DNA of 64,000 bases from Guillardia theta CCMP2712 (GCF_000315625.1 NW_005434669.1:557061-621060), one strand, 5' to 3'; numbered from the stretch's first letter, positions 11,254-22,853 are shown. A program made the numbers and translations. The notes: generated by a model not told the origin, from the sequence alone.

Positions 11254-13793
11254 ATGTCCACCAAATTGATCGACGTCGTGGAGGTGGCAGAAGGGGAAAG
11301 CCTCGTTGCACATCAAAAGGGAGGCTATGAAGCTGAAAAGGCGCTGGAAAACATGTAAGTTTCTGATCTGCAAGTTGGCTACATCCCAGAAATTGATCAT
11401 TGATGTTCTGTCTCAGTTTTAGAATTACTTGTCAGCCATTGACGGTAGGAAAGATCAATGGGAAAGTAATTACGTCAACGTCCTTGCTGGGAAAGGATGC
11501 TAACCATGAAGGGGCAACGTTCACTGCAAAAATGCAACCAAAAATTACTGCAGGAGATGACATGGAATTGTTCTTCAGTTGTAGGTCAGCAGTTCGAACC
11601 TCAGGTCGTTTCCGAGACTGAAACATTTTGTAGCAATTTGGTCCAACTTTGGCATATCAAGGCTTATAGACAACCCAAGATGCTAGTAAATCCAAACCCG
11701 TTTGTGAGAAATTAAAAATATGTCAGATTGTCGTCTGATTGACTTTTGTATGGGCAGCTGATTGTTAAGGAGAAGCTTGATAGTGGAAAATGGCAAGAGA
11801 TTGGAAGAACCGAGTCTGCAGCAAACACTTGTCATCCAACCTTCTCTCGATCTGTTCTCGTTCGATACAAAGGGTTTGGGGTACAACAGCAGCTCATGGT
11901 ACAAGCCCTGAGTTACGCCAAGAATATCAAGAACGGTATTGTAGAGAAAGAATTGAAAACATACTCTTGACCTGTGAAATCGTAGGAATTCATCTCGGTG
12001 AATGCGTTTTTCTTCTCGATGACCTTGTAAATTCCAGGACTGCAAGAGTTATGAAACTCCCTTTTCTATCAGCAGATCAGGCGAAGAACACAGGCTTCTT
12101 GACTATCAACGGCTCTCACCATGATGTCGTTGAAGATGGAGTCTGGGTGACCCTAAACATTCGAGCTGAAAATTTGCTTCGACCCCGACGAAGTCTTGCA
12201 AGGAAGAAAGATGACCTTCCAAACACTTTCTTCGAAATCTGGAGACATAGTATTGAAGGCGAAAAGCAGGTTTGTGAAATCAAGTTCATCGTGTATCTCG
12301 GCTCACCGTCGCATGCTTCTTATATAGGTCTACAAGTCTGAAACTGTTGCCTGCAAATCAAACCCGATCTGGTGGCCGATGGCTCTCAATGGAAAGAAGA
12401 TCCGTGGCTCTTATTCTCCGGATGGTATAAAGACGCTCAGCGACGTTTTGTGGGTCAAACGTTACGCAGGTGTCGTGTGGTTGCGCTTCTTTGATCAGAA
12501 AGAGATGAGTGATCTTCAACATTTCTTTCCTGCTCAACCGCTAGGAGAGGCTAAAATTCACCTCAGTCGACTGAAGAAGGGCTTGCGGTTGTGATCGTTT
12601 CCTCCTGCATGAGACTGACATTGATCGTACAAGCATTCCTATACTAGACAACTGGCCTGAAAATGCCACCAACCCGTATGGGATCGAAAATCACGTACCT
12701 GAAGATGGACCAGTCCTGATTATCGAAGATTGTAATTCGAATTGCATGGAACAAGCTCGATAGCTCATTTGATTCAGGCAAATGGCTGCGTCTCAACAAA
12801 GGGGCTGTTCTTGAAAACGAATTGAGATATAAAACCGATCTGGTACTATTGAACCCTTTCATATGGAGTTGATCAACAAATGTGAATGACATGTATATCT
12901 GACGATGCTTTCCTGTGATGTTGCAGGATTACCTCCAAGGGTTGCTGGAAAATCATCAACTGGATGCGGCAATGAGGGAACAGATCGGCAACTGCATCCT
13001 CTTCGTGAAATCGCGATCCATGTCGCCCAGAGAAATGCTCTCCATCGTTGTCTTGGACCTGATTGCTACAACACAGGTACTGGGCTATACAAGATGCATT
13101 AGCAGAAAACAATCAAGCAGACCAAGATTTGTTAGAACGGACAGTGGGCTCAGGAACTAGTTTTGACGCTGTTACCGTAGCAAGCCATGCTTCTGGTTAG
13201 CAGAGACTGAGTGCGACTGGGAACTTTGATAACCATGGATTTTGCAGGTCAAACTTTTGCCATGGATTTTGAGAGTGCTGAAAGCAAAATAGACGCAATT
13301 TCTCCTGTATCTGCACGACAAAAGTGAATGGGGAGGATTTGTGTGAGTGAAGTGATGGAGGCGTTCAGGGTTTCTTCGTTCAGGGAGAGAATAAGGGAGA
13401 TAAATATGAGGGCATCCATGCGATCCAGTATGAATGGACAATTTTCCCCGATGGCAAATGATAGTGTTCATTCACAGTTTCATCCAAGCCCAGCAAAGCA
13501 AGCAGCTTCAAGGAGACTGTTGACCTGTCTACAGGTCATGATTTCTGCTTGGGAACGAACGCTCAGTCCTGAGATGTTTCTTAGATGACAAACAAGTGCC
13601 TGAGCAAGTGCCTAAGCTACATCTCAGCTCAGGCATTCTCTCAGCAGCTGTCGCAAAAGACAAACTACAGAAATCAAACAGACCAACTAGCGCAAGAGTT
13701 AACTTCTCCGCTCCCCAGTATCAGCGATTTATCCGACCTCAAACTGCTCGGGCCAGAATGCAGAAGAATGAAAGTGGAGGAGCAGCCGGGTAA
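11254..13793 (+). CDS. Copine-like C2-domain protein with extra C-terminal region
   Basis: Probably binds phospholipid through C2 domains, as copines do. Exons: 11254-11354, 11417-11584, 11670-11703, 11758-11935, 11986-12269, 12328-12587, 12634-12694, 12729-12842, 12927-13076, then about 13094-13190, 13249-13325, 13371-13540 and a last exon from 13585. Joining exons 2-4 gives MELFFSCRQPKMLVNPNPF then LIVKEKLDSGKWQEIGRTES, the hallmark copine C2A layout (normally ..SKSDPFVVLY...W..IGRTE). A second C2-like unit starts FFEIWRHSIEGEKQVYKSET. No vWA/copine domain follows; instead come unfamiliar exons and a basic tail with RPTSARVNFSAPQYQRF and RPQTARARM. The canonical aspartates of C2A are Asn here, so calcium binding may be lost. 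Odd: the frame between exon 9 (ends 13076) and the next block cannot be reconciled. The last exon can be read in two frames, ending at 13793 or 13911. Confidence 0.7.
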
Positions 13794-13981
13794 GGATGTG
13801 GACATTGTTTGGTCTCGGGATAACTTCCTTCCAGGAAGCTTTCTTTGTCTTCGGTCCGCCCTTTGTCGGCAAGAACCTCTTGCGCCTACAGCCATAGAAG
13901 CTCGTTGCTGAGCGGAGCAATGACTCCGAACGTGGAGGTTTTGATGTGAGAGCAGCAGATCTCTGAGGACACCATTCGTTG

Positions 13982-16054
13982 TCATAATGCATCTGCAGGT
14001 TCCGAGAATCGCTCAGGCCAATCCTCTCTAATTTGATGAGGCAGAGGTCCGATCAGCAGCATCGAGCAGACTTGTTTCCTGTGAGCCTCTCGTGCGACTG
14101 TCTTTCGCTGGTCTGACCTTCCAAACCTCTCACAGACTAGCAGAGCATCTCTCACGCCCTCGGGTAAATTCCGATTTGTAAGCAAGTATTCATAAAGAAT
14201 GGAATCTTGATTTTCTTTCATTGGAAGCCACTGCTTCTTGCTGGAAACTAGTTACATCATGAACAATGCTTGTTGATAATTGCTGAGAGCAACCATAGCC
14301 TGTCCATTGTTGTAATACCGTTGTCATGCGTGGCGGTATTCGTTTCTGAGCACTCGTTTTGGTTGTTGAGTTCTTGTGTGGGATCTGAGTTTGAGTTTTC
14401 TTCAGCCAGAGAGTTTTCCTCTTCAGGAGGCACTTGGAACAGAGTTTGACTGTAATTCCTAACTGACAAGATTCTGGCACGGCGTGTGAGTTCAAGAACA
14501 ATCACAGAGCAATCCTATCACCTTTTGCAGACTCCATGCTGTATAGATTTTTGCACAAGAGACTTGGAGGGAATCATCTGCCTGGCATACCAAGCCCTCG
14601 CTTCGTCTTGAGTTTGCTGTGAAACCACCTAGAGGTAGGTCAGCCATTGAGAGTGCGGGCGGCTGAGAAACGACTTCTCTGCTTTCTGAATGGAAGCAAT
14701 TTCCGATCTTGATCTTGATTTCAGTTCAGAAAAATTGTCTGTGGGAATGATGAAAATAACCTTTCCGTTGAACCAAGAATCCTTGAAGGGACCCAGACTC
14801 TGATACTTCTTGTACCACCTATTCAAACGCGAGTAACCAATTCCTGATGACTAGATCACTCATTTCTGCAGCTCAACCTCTGAAAGCCACAAGAAATATA
14901 ATGCAAAATGCATCCATCGACCTGAAAATATCTAAGATGGCATGCGCAGACTACTTGCGAGGACCCACCATTAAGGGTTCAGGAGGCCTTGAGAAATTTC
15001 GGTTGGAACGGACGTCAACGATATAGTTTGAATACTTCAGATCAACGTCGTCAGGAAGATGAAAGGAATGTACTCCTCGCACTGTAACGCCTTTCAAAAG
15101 GCGAACAGCTGACTTCCCATTGTCATATCCCACGAAGAATTGGCCGTTCTGAAGTTCGAACGTCAGAAGAGGAAGTGTCGGCAGCGCCAGCACCTTATTT
15201 TTGCTGGTCCATTCCTTGAGCGTCACCATGGCATCATGCGTCAGAGGAAGGGAAGTAAAATGGCACTTGAACAAGGTCGCCTCGGCGAAGGCGTTTGTGA
15301 CCGACAAGTTCTCGGGAACTGCCTCAACATTCTGAGAAAAACCATCACTAGGTAGAGAGAGAGAAGAGAAGAGGCACAAGAACCTGATAGGTGATGTGGC
15401 CTATCCCCTGTCTCTCCAGACCATCAAAATGTTGAGAAACTAAGTTTGAGCTGCTGGCCATCCGTTGGGAGAAGACGTCAGCATCCTCGCTGCTATAAGG
15501 GAACCACAACTCGTCTGAGTCCAAGTGCAAAATCCATCGTGCGCCAGCCTGCATTGCCCTTGTGATAGCGAGATCTGCATTGAGCTCTTGCCTTGTACAG
15601 TATCAATGTCACACCTGCCATGTCCTCATCCATACTACTTCACCTGGCAGGAACTTCGTCCAAACAAGCCTGCAACCTCTCCCAGCTCCTACAGATTCGC
15701 CGCTGCTCCTCCCTGAGCTCGTCGTTTGAGAAGCTCTTGAAGACCCGGCCTCGGAATTCGAGCTCATCTATCATCTGAGATCGAACCATCATCTCATCGC
15801 ATCGCATCAAGCAATCGTTCGTATACTCTGACAGTCTCCTCGTCAGCCCCCTGAGCTCCTTCGGAGAAATCAAAAAACACCCAGATGAACTCAAATCCGA
15901 GATGCAGGTGCCACGTCAGGAAGAACCTCAACTCCTACACCAGGTTTCGAGGCTCAGCGGTTGGATCGATTGGTCGAGTTACCTTTGCATCTACTCCACG
16001 GACTGTGGTAACAACAGCACACTTGGAGCCGGCCTGGTCTGCACTGGATTCCAT
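13982..16054 (-). CDS. GT92/DUF23-like glycosyltransferase
   Basis: Predicted Golgi/ER glycosyltransferase of the GT92 (DUF23) type, inferred from layout. Exons on the minus strand: 16054-15982, 15933-about 15835 (with an intron up to 15783), 15782-about 15640, about 15591-15390, 15337-about 14974, 14926-about 14885, about 14815-14680, 14628 onward, then 14505-14257 and 14221-13982. It opens SKCAVVTTVRG, then ELRFFLTWHLHLGFEFIWVF, then the DXD region WILHLDSDELWFPYS. Later come FVGYDNGKSAVRLLKGV, CILHYISCGFQRWYKKYQ and LGPFKDSWFNGK, all in the GT92 order. The hydrophobic frame just upstream of ATG 16054 may be part of a signal anchor in an earlier exon. The C-terminal Asn/Glu-rich part is poorly conserved in style. 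The junction near 14680/14628 lacks a GT donor in the right phase. Confidence 0.75.
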
Positions 16055-16349
16055 CGAGAGCTGATGTGCAACGAGGCTAGAGACAAAGATAATGGAAACC
16101 AAGTCTTCTTGCTCAAGGAATGCTCTTGCCCCACTGTAGCAGCCCTGCCTTTATCTCTCCCCCTCCTTCGCATTTCAGTCGGTGCTCAGCCATTTTCTTG
16201 GTCGGGTGTTTGTACCGTTTCTAATCCGTTACGCAATATGGGCGGGGATGTGGTTTGATTCAGTTGTCAAGCCATTGAGACGGTTCAACGGCCCACCGTG
16301 GCACTGGCGATCGGATGGCGAATTTTATGGGGTAAGAACGAAAATGATT

Positions 16350-16449
16350 GAGATGAGACGAGACGAGACGAGACGAGACGAGACGAGATGAGATGAGATG
16401 AGATGAGATGAGATGAGATGAGATGAGATGAGATGAGATGAGATGAGAC
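16350..16449. repeat. Pentanucleotide microsatellite (gagac/gagat)n
   Basis: About 20 units of a 5-bp repeat: first a block of gagac-type units, then a block of gagat-type units. The same motif builds the larger array at 23172-23425. It lies between the GT92-like gene and the next coiled-coil gene. Confidence 0.95.
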
Positions 16450-16627
16450 AAGACGAGAGGGACGAGATGAGATGATCAGAGAGATCATACCGCATGATCA
16501 GATTAGAAAGAATATCATACTATGATCAGATCATATAAGGTCCAGTCAGATTAGTTGAGGGTCAGTATGTCTGCCACTCTGACTAAAAGTTTACAAAAAC
16601 AAACCTTTTTTTTTGCCTGAACAGAGC

Positions 16628-17585
16628 ATGATTTTATTTGCAAGGTCGTCAAGGCATAAGTATTTGATGAGAGAGCTCGGACTGATTGCAGAGGAAACGC
16701 AACTAAAAGCTTCATATTCTAAGAAAGACAGGGCAAAATCATCAACTCTCAATGCAGCATTGCAAGATGCTGGGACACGAGCCGTAATTGAGACAATGAT
16801 CCAGCAAAAAACCTTGAAGGAAAGGCAGGAGGAGGAAGTTGATGCGTTGTGTAGATTACTCCACAATTTGAAACAAACACATCGTCAGCCATTAGATCTC
16901 AGACTGGAAAGTCCAAAAGGAGTCGACACAAACTCGTTTGTGAGGTTTGAACGCTGAAAGCATTTCTTGTGGTGAATTGCATAAAGGATTATCTCGCAGG
17001 TCGGATGCTCATCGACGTCTGCTTGACGAGATAGGATTCTTGGACAAGATCTCCACCAATGTGAATGATGGTAGCGACGAGTCTCTCAAGAGCCTGCTCG
17101 CTCAGATAGCACGTCGACTCGATGCACTGGAAGACAACAAGGCAGAGAACGAGATGTCAAAACGAATGCATGACCTGGAGTCGAGGTTGGCACAACTTGA
17201 ATTATTGCAAGCTACTCCTCAACAGTTCGTTCCACGTGAGGTTGTGAATTCCTCAGATTTGAGCATTCACCAACTGAACGAATTGAGAGATTCACTATCT
17301 AATGAGATCGAAGGTATCAAAGGAAGATTGGATGGTGTGATGAAGGAGATAGAAGCGCTCAAAGCTGCAAAAAGCAACCTTGAAACCACACAGCTCATTC
17401 AGGACGAGGTCTCAAGCATCAAAAGCAGAATGGCAGAGCTCGACAAGTCGCTCACAGGCGCTAAGGATCCTTCGTCTCCTGCCGAGGGTGATCTGGAAAG
17501 GATCTGGATTCGAGGCTACGGCTACACTGAAGCCAGGCTCTTCCCTCTTGGACGATCGATCAACAAATCCGATGAAGAGAGGTGA
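16628..17585 (+). CDS. Coiled-coil protein, unknown function
   Basis: Function not recognised. Two exons, 16628-16935 and 17000-17585, join over a 64-bp GT-AG intron (GTTTGTGAGG...CTCGCAG), giving about 297 residues. The second exon is classic coiled coil with clean heptads, e.g. LLAQIARRLDALEDN and LSNEIEGIKGRLDGVMKEI. An acceptor-like CCTGAACAG just before 16628 suggests an upstream exon. The sequence at the stop reads AG/GTGAGACGG, a good donor: an exon from about 17651 continues open to 18062 and would add a Cys-containing tail (VGFAHITVDCKGCEQTF) overlapping the 3' end of the opposite-strand gene. Either end is possible. Confidence 0.6.
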
Positions 17586-17949
17586 GACGGGGACTAAGAG
17601 ATAAGGAGATCTTAAAGAAAGGAGATCGGAGCTGGTTAGTTTTTTTGTAGACAATTTCATGTCGGCTTTGCACACATCACTGTTGACTGCAAAGGGTGTG
17701 AACAAACGTTTGGAGACAACCTTGAAGCACCTTTGCACCATAAGGATCGAAGTATCGCAAAAGCTTCTTGTCCTTGTCTGCTCTTTCTTCCCAGTAGTCG
17801 TTGGGAGATTGCTTCTGACCTGAAGTTTCCATCAAGTCATTCAAGGTCTACGAGTCAGGATCACTCTGTACCTGGTGCTGGAGGTAGCTTCGGCGGCTCC
17901 ATAGCCACTATCCCAACGTTTGATCCTTTGTTCTTACATGTTGCCCCTG

Positions 17950-20359
17950 TTAGCAGCTTGAGTTGTTGCCTCCATGCTTGCCGCTCAAATTCAGCGGACC
18001 TGGAGGGAGTCCGAAGATGCTGGGGCCTTGCGTGTACGTGGGGCCGTATCCTCCCACGTTGAGATCCCAACAGTCAACCTGTATCTCCTCTCACTCATCT
18101 GCTCGTTATGATCAGCATGACCTTTGCCCTGTCCAGCTTTGCGTCCGCAGCATTGGAGATTAGGGCCATGGAGCAACCTTCTGCCAGGTTGATGTTGCAA
18201 GCCGAATAGTCGTATTCTCTCCTGTCGGAGTCGGTAGGGCAGTTGAACTCAACCTCCAGAGGACATCTTCTAACGACGTCCATGCAAACCTGACCAGCCT
18301 CGTCCGTAAGAAACCATTCAAGCAAGTCAGGACGTCAAGGCACCGGGAAACAAGTCTTCAAGACGCAGAAATCTAATGCAAAATCTCTTGTCTTGGTAAA
18401 GTTGAAGATACAACTTCAAAGCATCAGAGCTGTAATTGTGTATGCTTGTGTCAGACTGACACGTTCTTACCCTGAAGCCTCGATTGCTTGAGTTGCCAGC
18501 TTTGCATTTCTTCCCACCAGAGCTGTGGATGCAACTGCTTCCTGTTATTGAGAGCACACGTAAGCAAGTGAAGGGTGGTGAACATGAAGTCAAACGCATC
18601 ACATCATACGATGACCCTGTGCGATACGTGCAGGTATGATTGATTTGTCCGGATGACGAATTTCCGGAAACCAACTCATATACTCTCCAGGTTTCACCAG
18701 TTCCAACAAGCGAGATGTCAAACCTGAAATATGTCTTTGACCACAGAATTCAAATCAATCATTGCATACCCATTTCGTGGGCAGCAGGCATAATTTGAAT
18801 CGGGGAGTTTGGGATTCCCCGCACTGTCAAAGAGATTTTTTGCCGTCTAATAAAAAGTTCATTGGTTGCTTGGCACAGCAACTTTCTCACCGGTGATGCA
18901 AATGAAGGATCGATTGGAATACACTGTTCAGAATCTGCACATCTTGTTCCACCCCTGTGGTATTGTCAGAAATCGCATAGTGTGGAACATTCCACGACAT
19001 GAATTGCTTGGGTAACGTGACCAGCCCGGGGTACTTGACCAACTCACAAGCTTTCCCTAGTCTTTGTTTTGGATTCTGACTATCTCTGAATTAACAAAAA
19101 TCGTTATGTGGGAATTAAATCTCACGAGTTTCGAATTCGCAAACCTGCATTTTCCCCTCACGATGTCGTTGAGGTAGATTCTGTATTTGTCAGAAGCTGT
19201 CGGAAGTCCGGGACTGGTCAACGCTGAGCCTGAGGGCAGATTCCAGCTCTTGAACATTGCAATCCTGCCCAATTTGATCTATGTAAGTTGTGTTGCGTCG
19301 CAATAAACCATTTTACCGCGCATAGCCACTATACTTCTGGATAACAGCCCATTGGCCATTGTATTCACTATCAGAGACAATCTCAATGATGCTTCCAACG
19401 TAGAAGTCATCCACAGAAGATGAAGTAGCATTGTCCAGATAGACATTTCCTTCGCATGCAGCCTATATGAAGTTATCAATCTTCTGTCTCTGCAGCAAAA
19501 AAGCTCTGTACCTGACCCCCACAGGCAGTTTCAGGGGTCGTTGCTAGATCGTTGAGTGTCTTGTTCGACATTCCATTGCAAAGCTGCGCTCAACCGGAAG
19601 AGAAGTGTGAGCGCATCAACGTGGAGTGACAATACGTCAACCTTGACATAATGTGGTTTAGCTGCTGCTGCTTCCTTCCGAGCGTTGTCATCCGTCTGCG
19701 TAGATTTCCTATCAGAGATGGCATCTTGTTTGCTGTCAAATATCACCATGGAAGCAGGAGGATATGGACATGTGACAGCATATGCGCCTGGAGCTTGCCC
19801 TCCATGAACTGTTCCCTCTTCTATTCTTTCCGTCCCTGGAAGATACATCTTTTTGTATATCTGTAGAATCTGATCAGGGTTATGAAACAAGCAAAGTTGA
19901 TCTTTCCTGTGAGCACAGCCACCTCTTGTAAGAATCAGTGCAATTTGAGCAAGTCCATATTTTGCTATAAGTCTCGCAACTGTACATGTTCATGGCACGC
20001 TGGAAATTAGTGAACATGTCTATTGCGAATCTGCAAGATTGCTGGTCAAACCACGAGACAACTCCATAACACGACGAGCGTGGAAAATCCAACCTGTTGT
20101 TGCAGGACTGGGGGTCTTGTGCATCGCAGGCAGCAGCATAGTCAACGTAGTCTTGGCAGAAGAAATACCCATCACGCTTCACCGCATCTTGTACATATTC
20201 GTCTTTGCTTCTGCAGAAGACGGAGCTCCCCTGAGCAGCGATGAGCACACTCTTGGCATCGGCTAAGGCTGTTGTCCACTCGCTCAGGTAGTCTGCCCTC
20301 GCCATGGGCGCTGCCATCCCCATCACCCCCAGTATGGCGATGACCCAGGCTGCTGCCAT
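17950..20359 (-). CDS. Secreted Cys-rich protein with Mid1/NALF-like motif
   Basis: Starts with a clear signal peptide (MAAAWVIAILGVMGMAAPMARA at 20359), then a Cys-rich region: FCRSKDEYV, ACDAQDPQSC, and IWTCSNCTDSYKRWLCSQ. The C..C..[AS]Y..WLC pattern resembles the extracellular domain of fungal Mid1 and animal NALF1/FAM155, accessory subunits of Cch1/NALCN channels; this is a motif-level guess. Later exons: 19860-about 19625, about 19460-19318, 19242-19155, about 19010-18890, about 18530-18480, 18430 onward, 18325-18120, 18065-17950. The exon at 19460 plus that at 19242 form a DDFYVGSIIEI...YSGYAR...ASDKYRIYL beta-module seen widely in phage and protist surface proteins. The last exon ends NLSGKHGGNNSSC. 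The intron 19906-19861 (46 bp, phase 0) starts GA, not GT. Acts outside the cell or in the secretory pathway. Confidence 0.65.
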
Positions 20360-20528
20360 TGTCCCTTGCCCGTTATGCGCGACTATTCAGTCGTAACCGA
20401 CACATCATTGACAAATGACCTTTTTTTTTCAGGAGGCGCAGTAGGAAGGGCGACGGGACGGAGAGGAAGGAGAAGCGAGCTCCTCTTGTGGACATCTTTG
20501 AGCTCCTAGCATTGTTTCTTCCCTTGAC
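20360..20528. promoter_or_regulatory. Shared divergent promoter region
   Basis: Only 169 bp separate the start codons of the secreted Cys-rich gene (-) and the bestrophin-PDZ gene (+). The spacer contains a T run (20420-20428) followed by purine-rich sequence. No TATA box is obvious. The head-to-head arrangement suggests a bidirectional promoter and co-regulation, which is inference. Confidence 0.5.
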
Positions 20529-22853
20529 ATGCCTAGCAACCTGCGACGTTCGTTAGATTTGAAAGGCGTCAAAGCGAAGTTGATTGTGCGACAGCAATAT
20601 GACGAGATCCGCTCGCTCATCAACTTGTTTAAAGTCAAAGGGACTGCTGTGTGGCTAGTCTTCAAGTCACCAGCCTACTGGCTGATCTGCTTGTCTCATT
20701 GGATCGCGTACACTGTCAGGAGCCTCGACGAGTGCTCCAAGGATGACAAAGCAAAAGTTGGCTGTGGAACAGTCGCAGCAAAATTGAGTAAATATCCCCT
20801 TTCTATGAGTGATCTGGCAGTGGTTAATGCACTGTGTTCCTTGTTGGTCGTCTTCTATACAGGCAGTTGTTTTGGTCGATATTCATCCATTTACAATCAA
20901 ATCATCGCTCTTCATGGAAAGCTTCACAATATCTCCGTGTACCTGCGAGCATTTTTCCGGCATACAAATCATAGATGTGAGCGGATTACTTTGATATTGA
21001 TCAAGATTCTGACTTGAGTTTTTGCAAGGGGCCGTGATGAGATATCTGCTTGCATCGCATGAAATTTTTTATTGGTCGATCAAAAGGAGATTTTACGACT
21101 GGGGAAAGTCAGAGTTTATTGCAAGAAATCCTGGCACATTGAGTGAATTTCTCAATGCTGAAATCATACCTAAAGGATTACTCGTCCGTCTTGAGGCTTC
21201 TTCTTTGGTTGCATACCCAGGAAATAAACACAAAATACTGCTTTCCTGGAGTATAATTACACTAAAGGTAGCATCTAGATTTTCTCTGTTTGATATTTAA
21301 TTCTTCAATTCTTGCAGAGAATCATGCAGGCAGAAGAGCCATCAGGGGAGAAGAATAATATTATGTTGGACTCAGAGTATGAACAAACAAGTGTCATAAC
21401 TGCTTTGAAGGAAGAAATCATTAATATCCGTGGCATCTTGTCACAGATCGATAATTCCTTGATGTTTCCTGTGCCATTTCCTTACTATCATATCGTCAAC
21501 TTTGCCATGAAAATTCAGCTTCTTTTCATTTCATATGCCTCGCTATTCATGAACAACGGAAAGGGAAATTTGTGGTCATGTTTTTTGTTCCCGGTGACTG
21601 CGTATTTGATTCTTGGTTTAGTTGAGGTAAATTGAAAGTGTCATCTAGTTTCTTTTTGAATCTATCGGCAGGTTGCAAACAATATGGCAGACCCATTTGG
21701 GGAGGATGAAAATGATTTCAATCAGGAAGCGATTGTGAAGATACTGTACAACGAATCCAAGGCCATATGTGAACTTCCACCGGAAGAATTTTTGGTAATC
21801 CCTCTAAGCCGTTTCCCCAGTAAAACTCCACTGTAATGACTCAACAATTCAGGACAAACTTGGAAGCAAAGAAAATATGCCAACAAGAGGCATTGATGGA
21901 GAGTTCTTTGACATTGATGCCTTGAGTTCAAGCGAAATGCATTCCCTGGAATTGCCTGAGATACCTGTCAAAGAAATTTCTTGGTCAAAGGTGAGGTTTC
22001 TTTGCAAAGCAGGAGCGTGAAGAGAAGCTGGTCAATAGCATTCCGCTGAATTCTTCTGAGTCATTTTGTTGCTAGGCTGACGTGGATAGAATTTTAAAGG
22101 AGAAGGAGGCATTGGAAAATGAGTTGACGCGGAGCGGTATCCCAAAGCTTTCCGAGCAAATTCGATATTTGGTCACTCAGTCGCCTTGTTTGCATCGTGG
22201 ATGACATTCAAGGGACAGGTGGAGTCCATAACTTCTCTCACTGAGCAGCAAAGACAAGGGTCCCTACTGCAAGAAAAGATGGTGGAAAGAGTGAAGAACA
22301 TCCGACAACAGATGTCCGACCAGGTGTCACTCTTGGTATAGCTACACTGTCATTGACACTCTGATTCAAAGCAATTGGAGTCGAAGCTGCTGAAAGAAGG
22401 CACAGAAAAACTTGAGAACATGACAATTACACATATGAAGCGCGTTGAGAGGATGGAACAAATCAATTTGACAGCAATCGAAAAACTGAACAAAACGATG
22501 TTACAAATTGAATCAAAGTACAACCAGCAATCGGCAAATCCAGATGTGTTTGGCTTCACTCTTGCGAATAAAGTATCATGGGATGGAGAGCAACATCTTT
22601 TTGTGGAAGAGGTGACACGTGATACGATGCATCCATCAGACTCACTGTGGAGCAGGTGCGACAAGGATCTTCTGCTCACCGTGCGGGGCTTATTCGAGGA
22701 GATGAATTGACCGCAGTGGATGGAATCAAAGCGACTGAAATGCAATTCTATGAGCTTGTTAATTACGTGTCTGAGAAGGCATCAAACGAAATTGTAATCG
22801 ACGTTGTCAAAGGTATTGACAACTCGAAGCAATCTATCAAACTCCGGAAGTAA
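20529..22853 (+). CDS. Bestrophin-family anion channel fused to coiled coil and PDZ domain
   Basis: Predicted chloride/bicarbonate channel. Nine exons, all in frame with GT-AG introns of 44-85 bp: 20529-20976, 21029-21267, 21318-21626, 21672-21794, 21853-21990, 22076-22171, 22219-22323, 22372-22611, 22656-22853; 631 residues. Bestrophin features: membrane segments near residues 38-63, 95-117, 290-310 and 315-332; the WAVMRYLLASH block; PVPFPYYHIV; and ANNMADPFGEDENDF, which matches the acidic Ca-clasp/UPF0187 signature. Residues about 425-540 are a coiled coil (EKMVERVKNIRQQ, KLENMTITHMKRVERMEQ). Residues about 545-625 form a PDZ domain: FGFTLANKVSWDGE, HRAGLIRGDELTAVDG, IVIDVVKG; the usual GLGF loop is FGFT. 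The fusion suggests scaffolding to partner tails at a membrane, in plastid thylakoid or cell membrane; location is not readable from the N-terminus. Confidence 0.88.
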
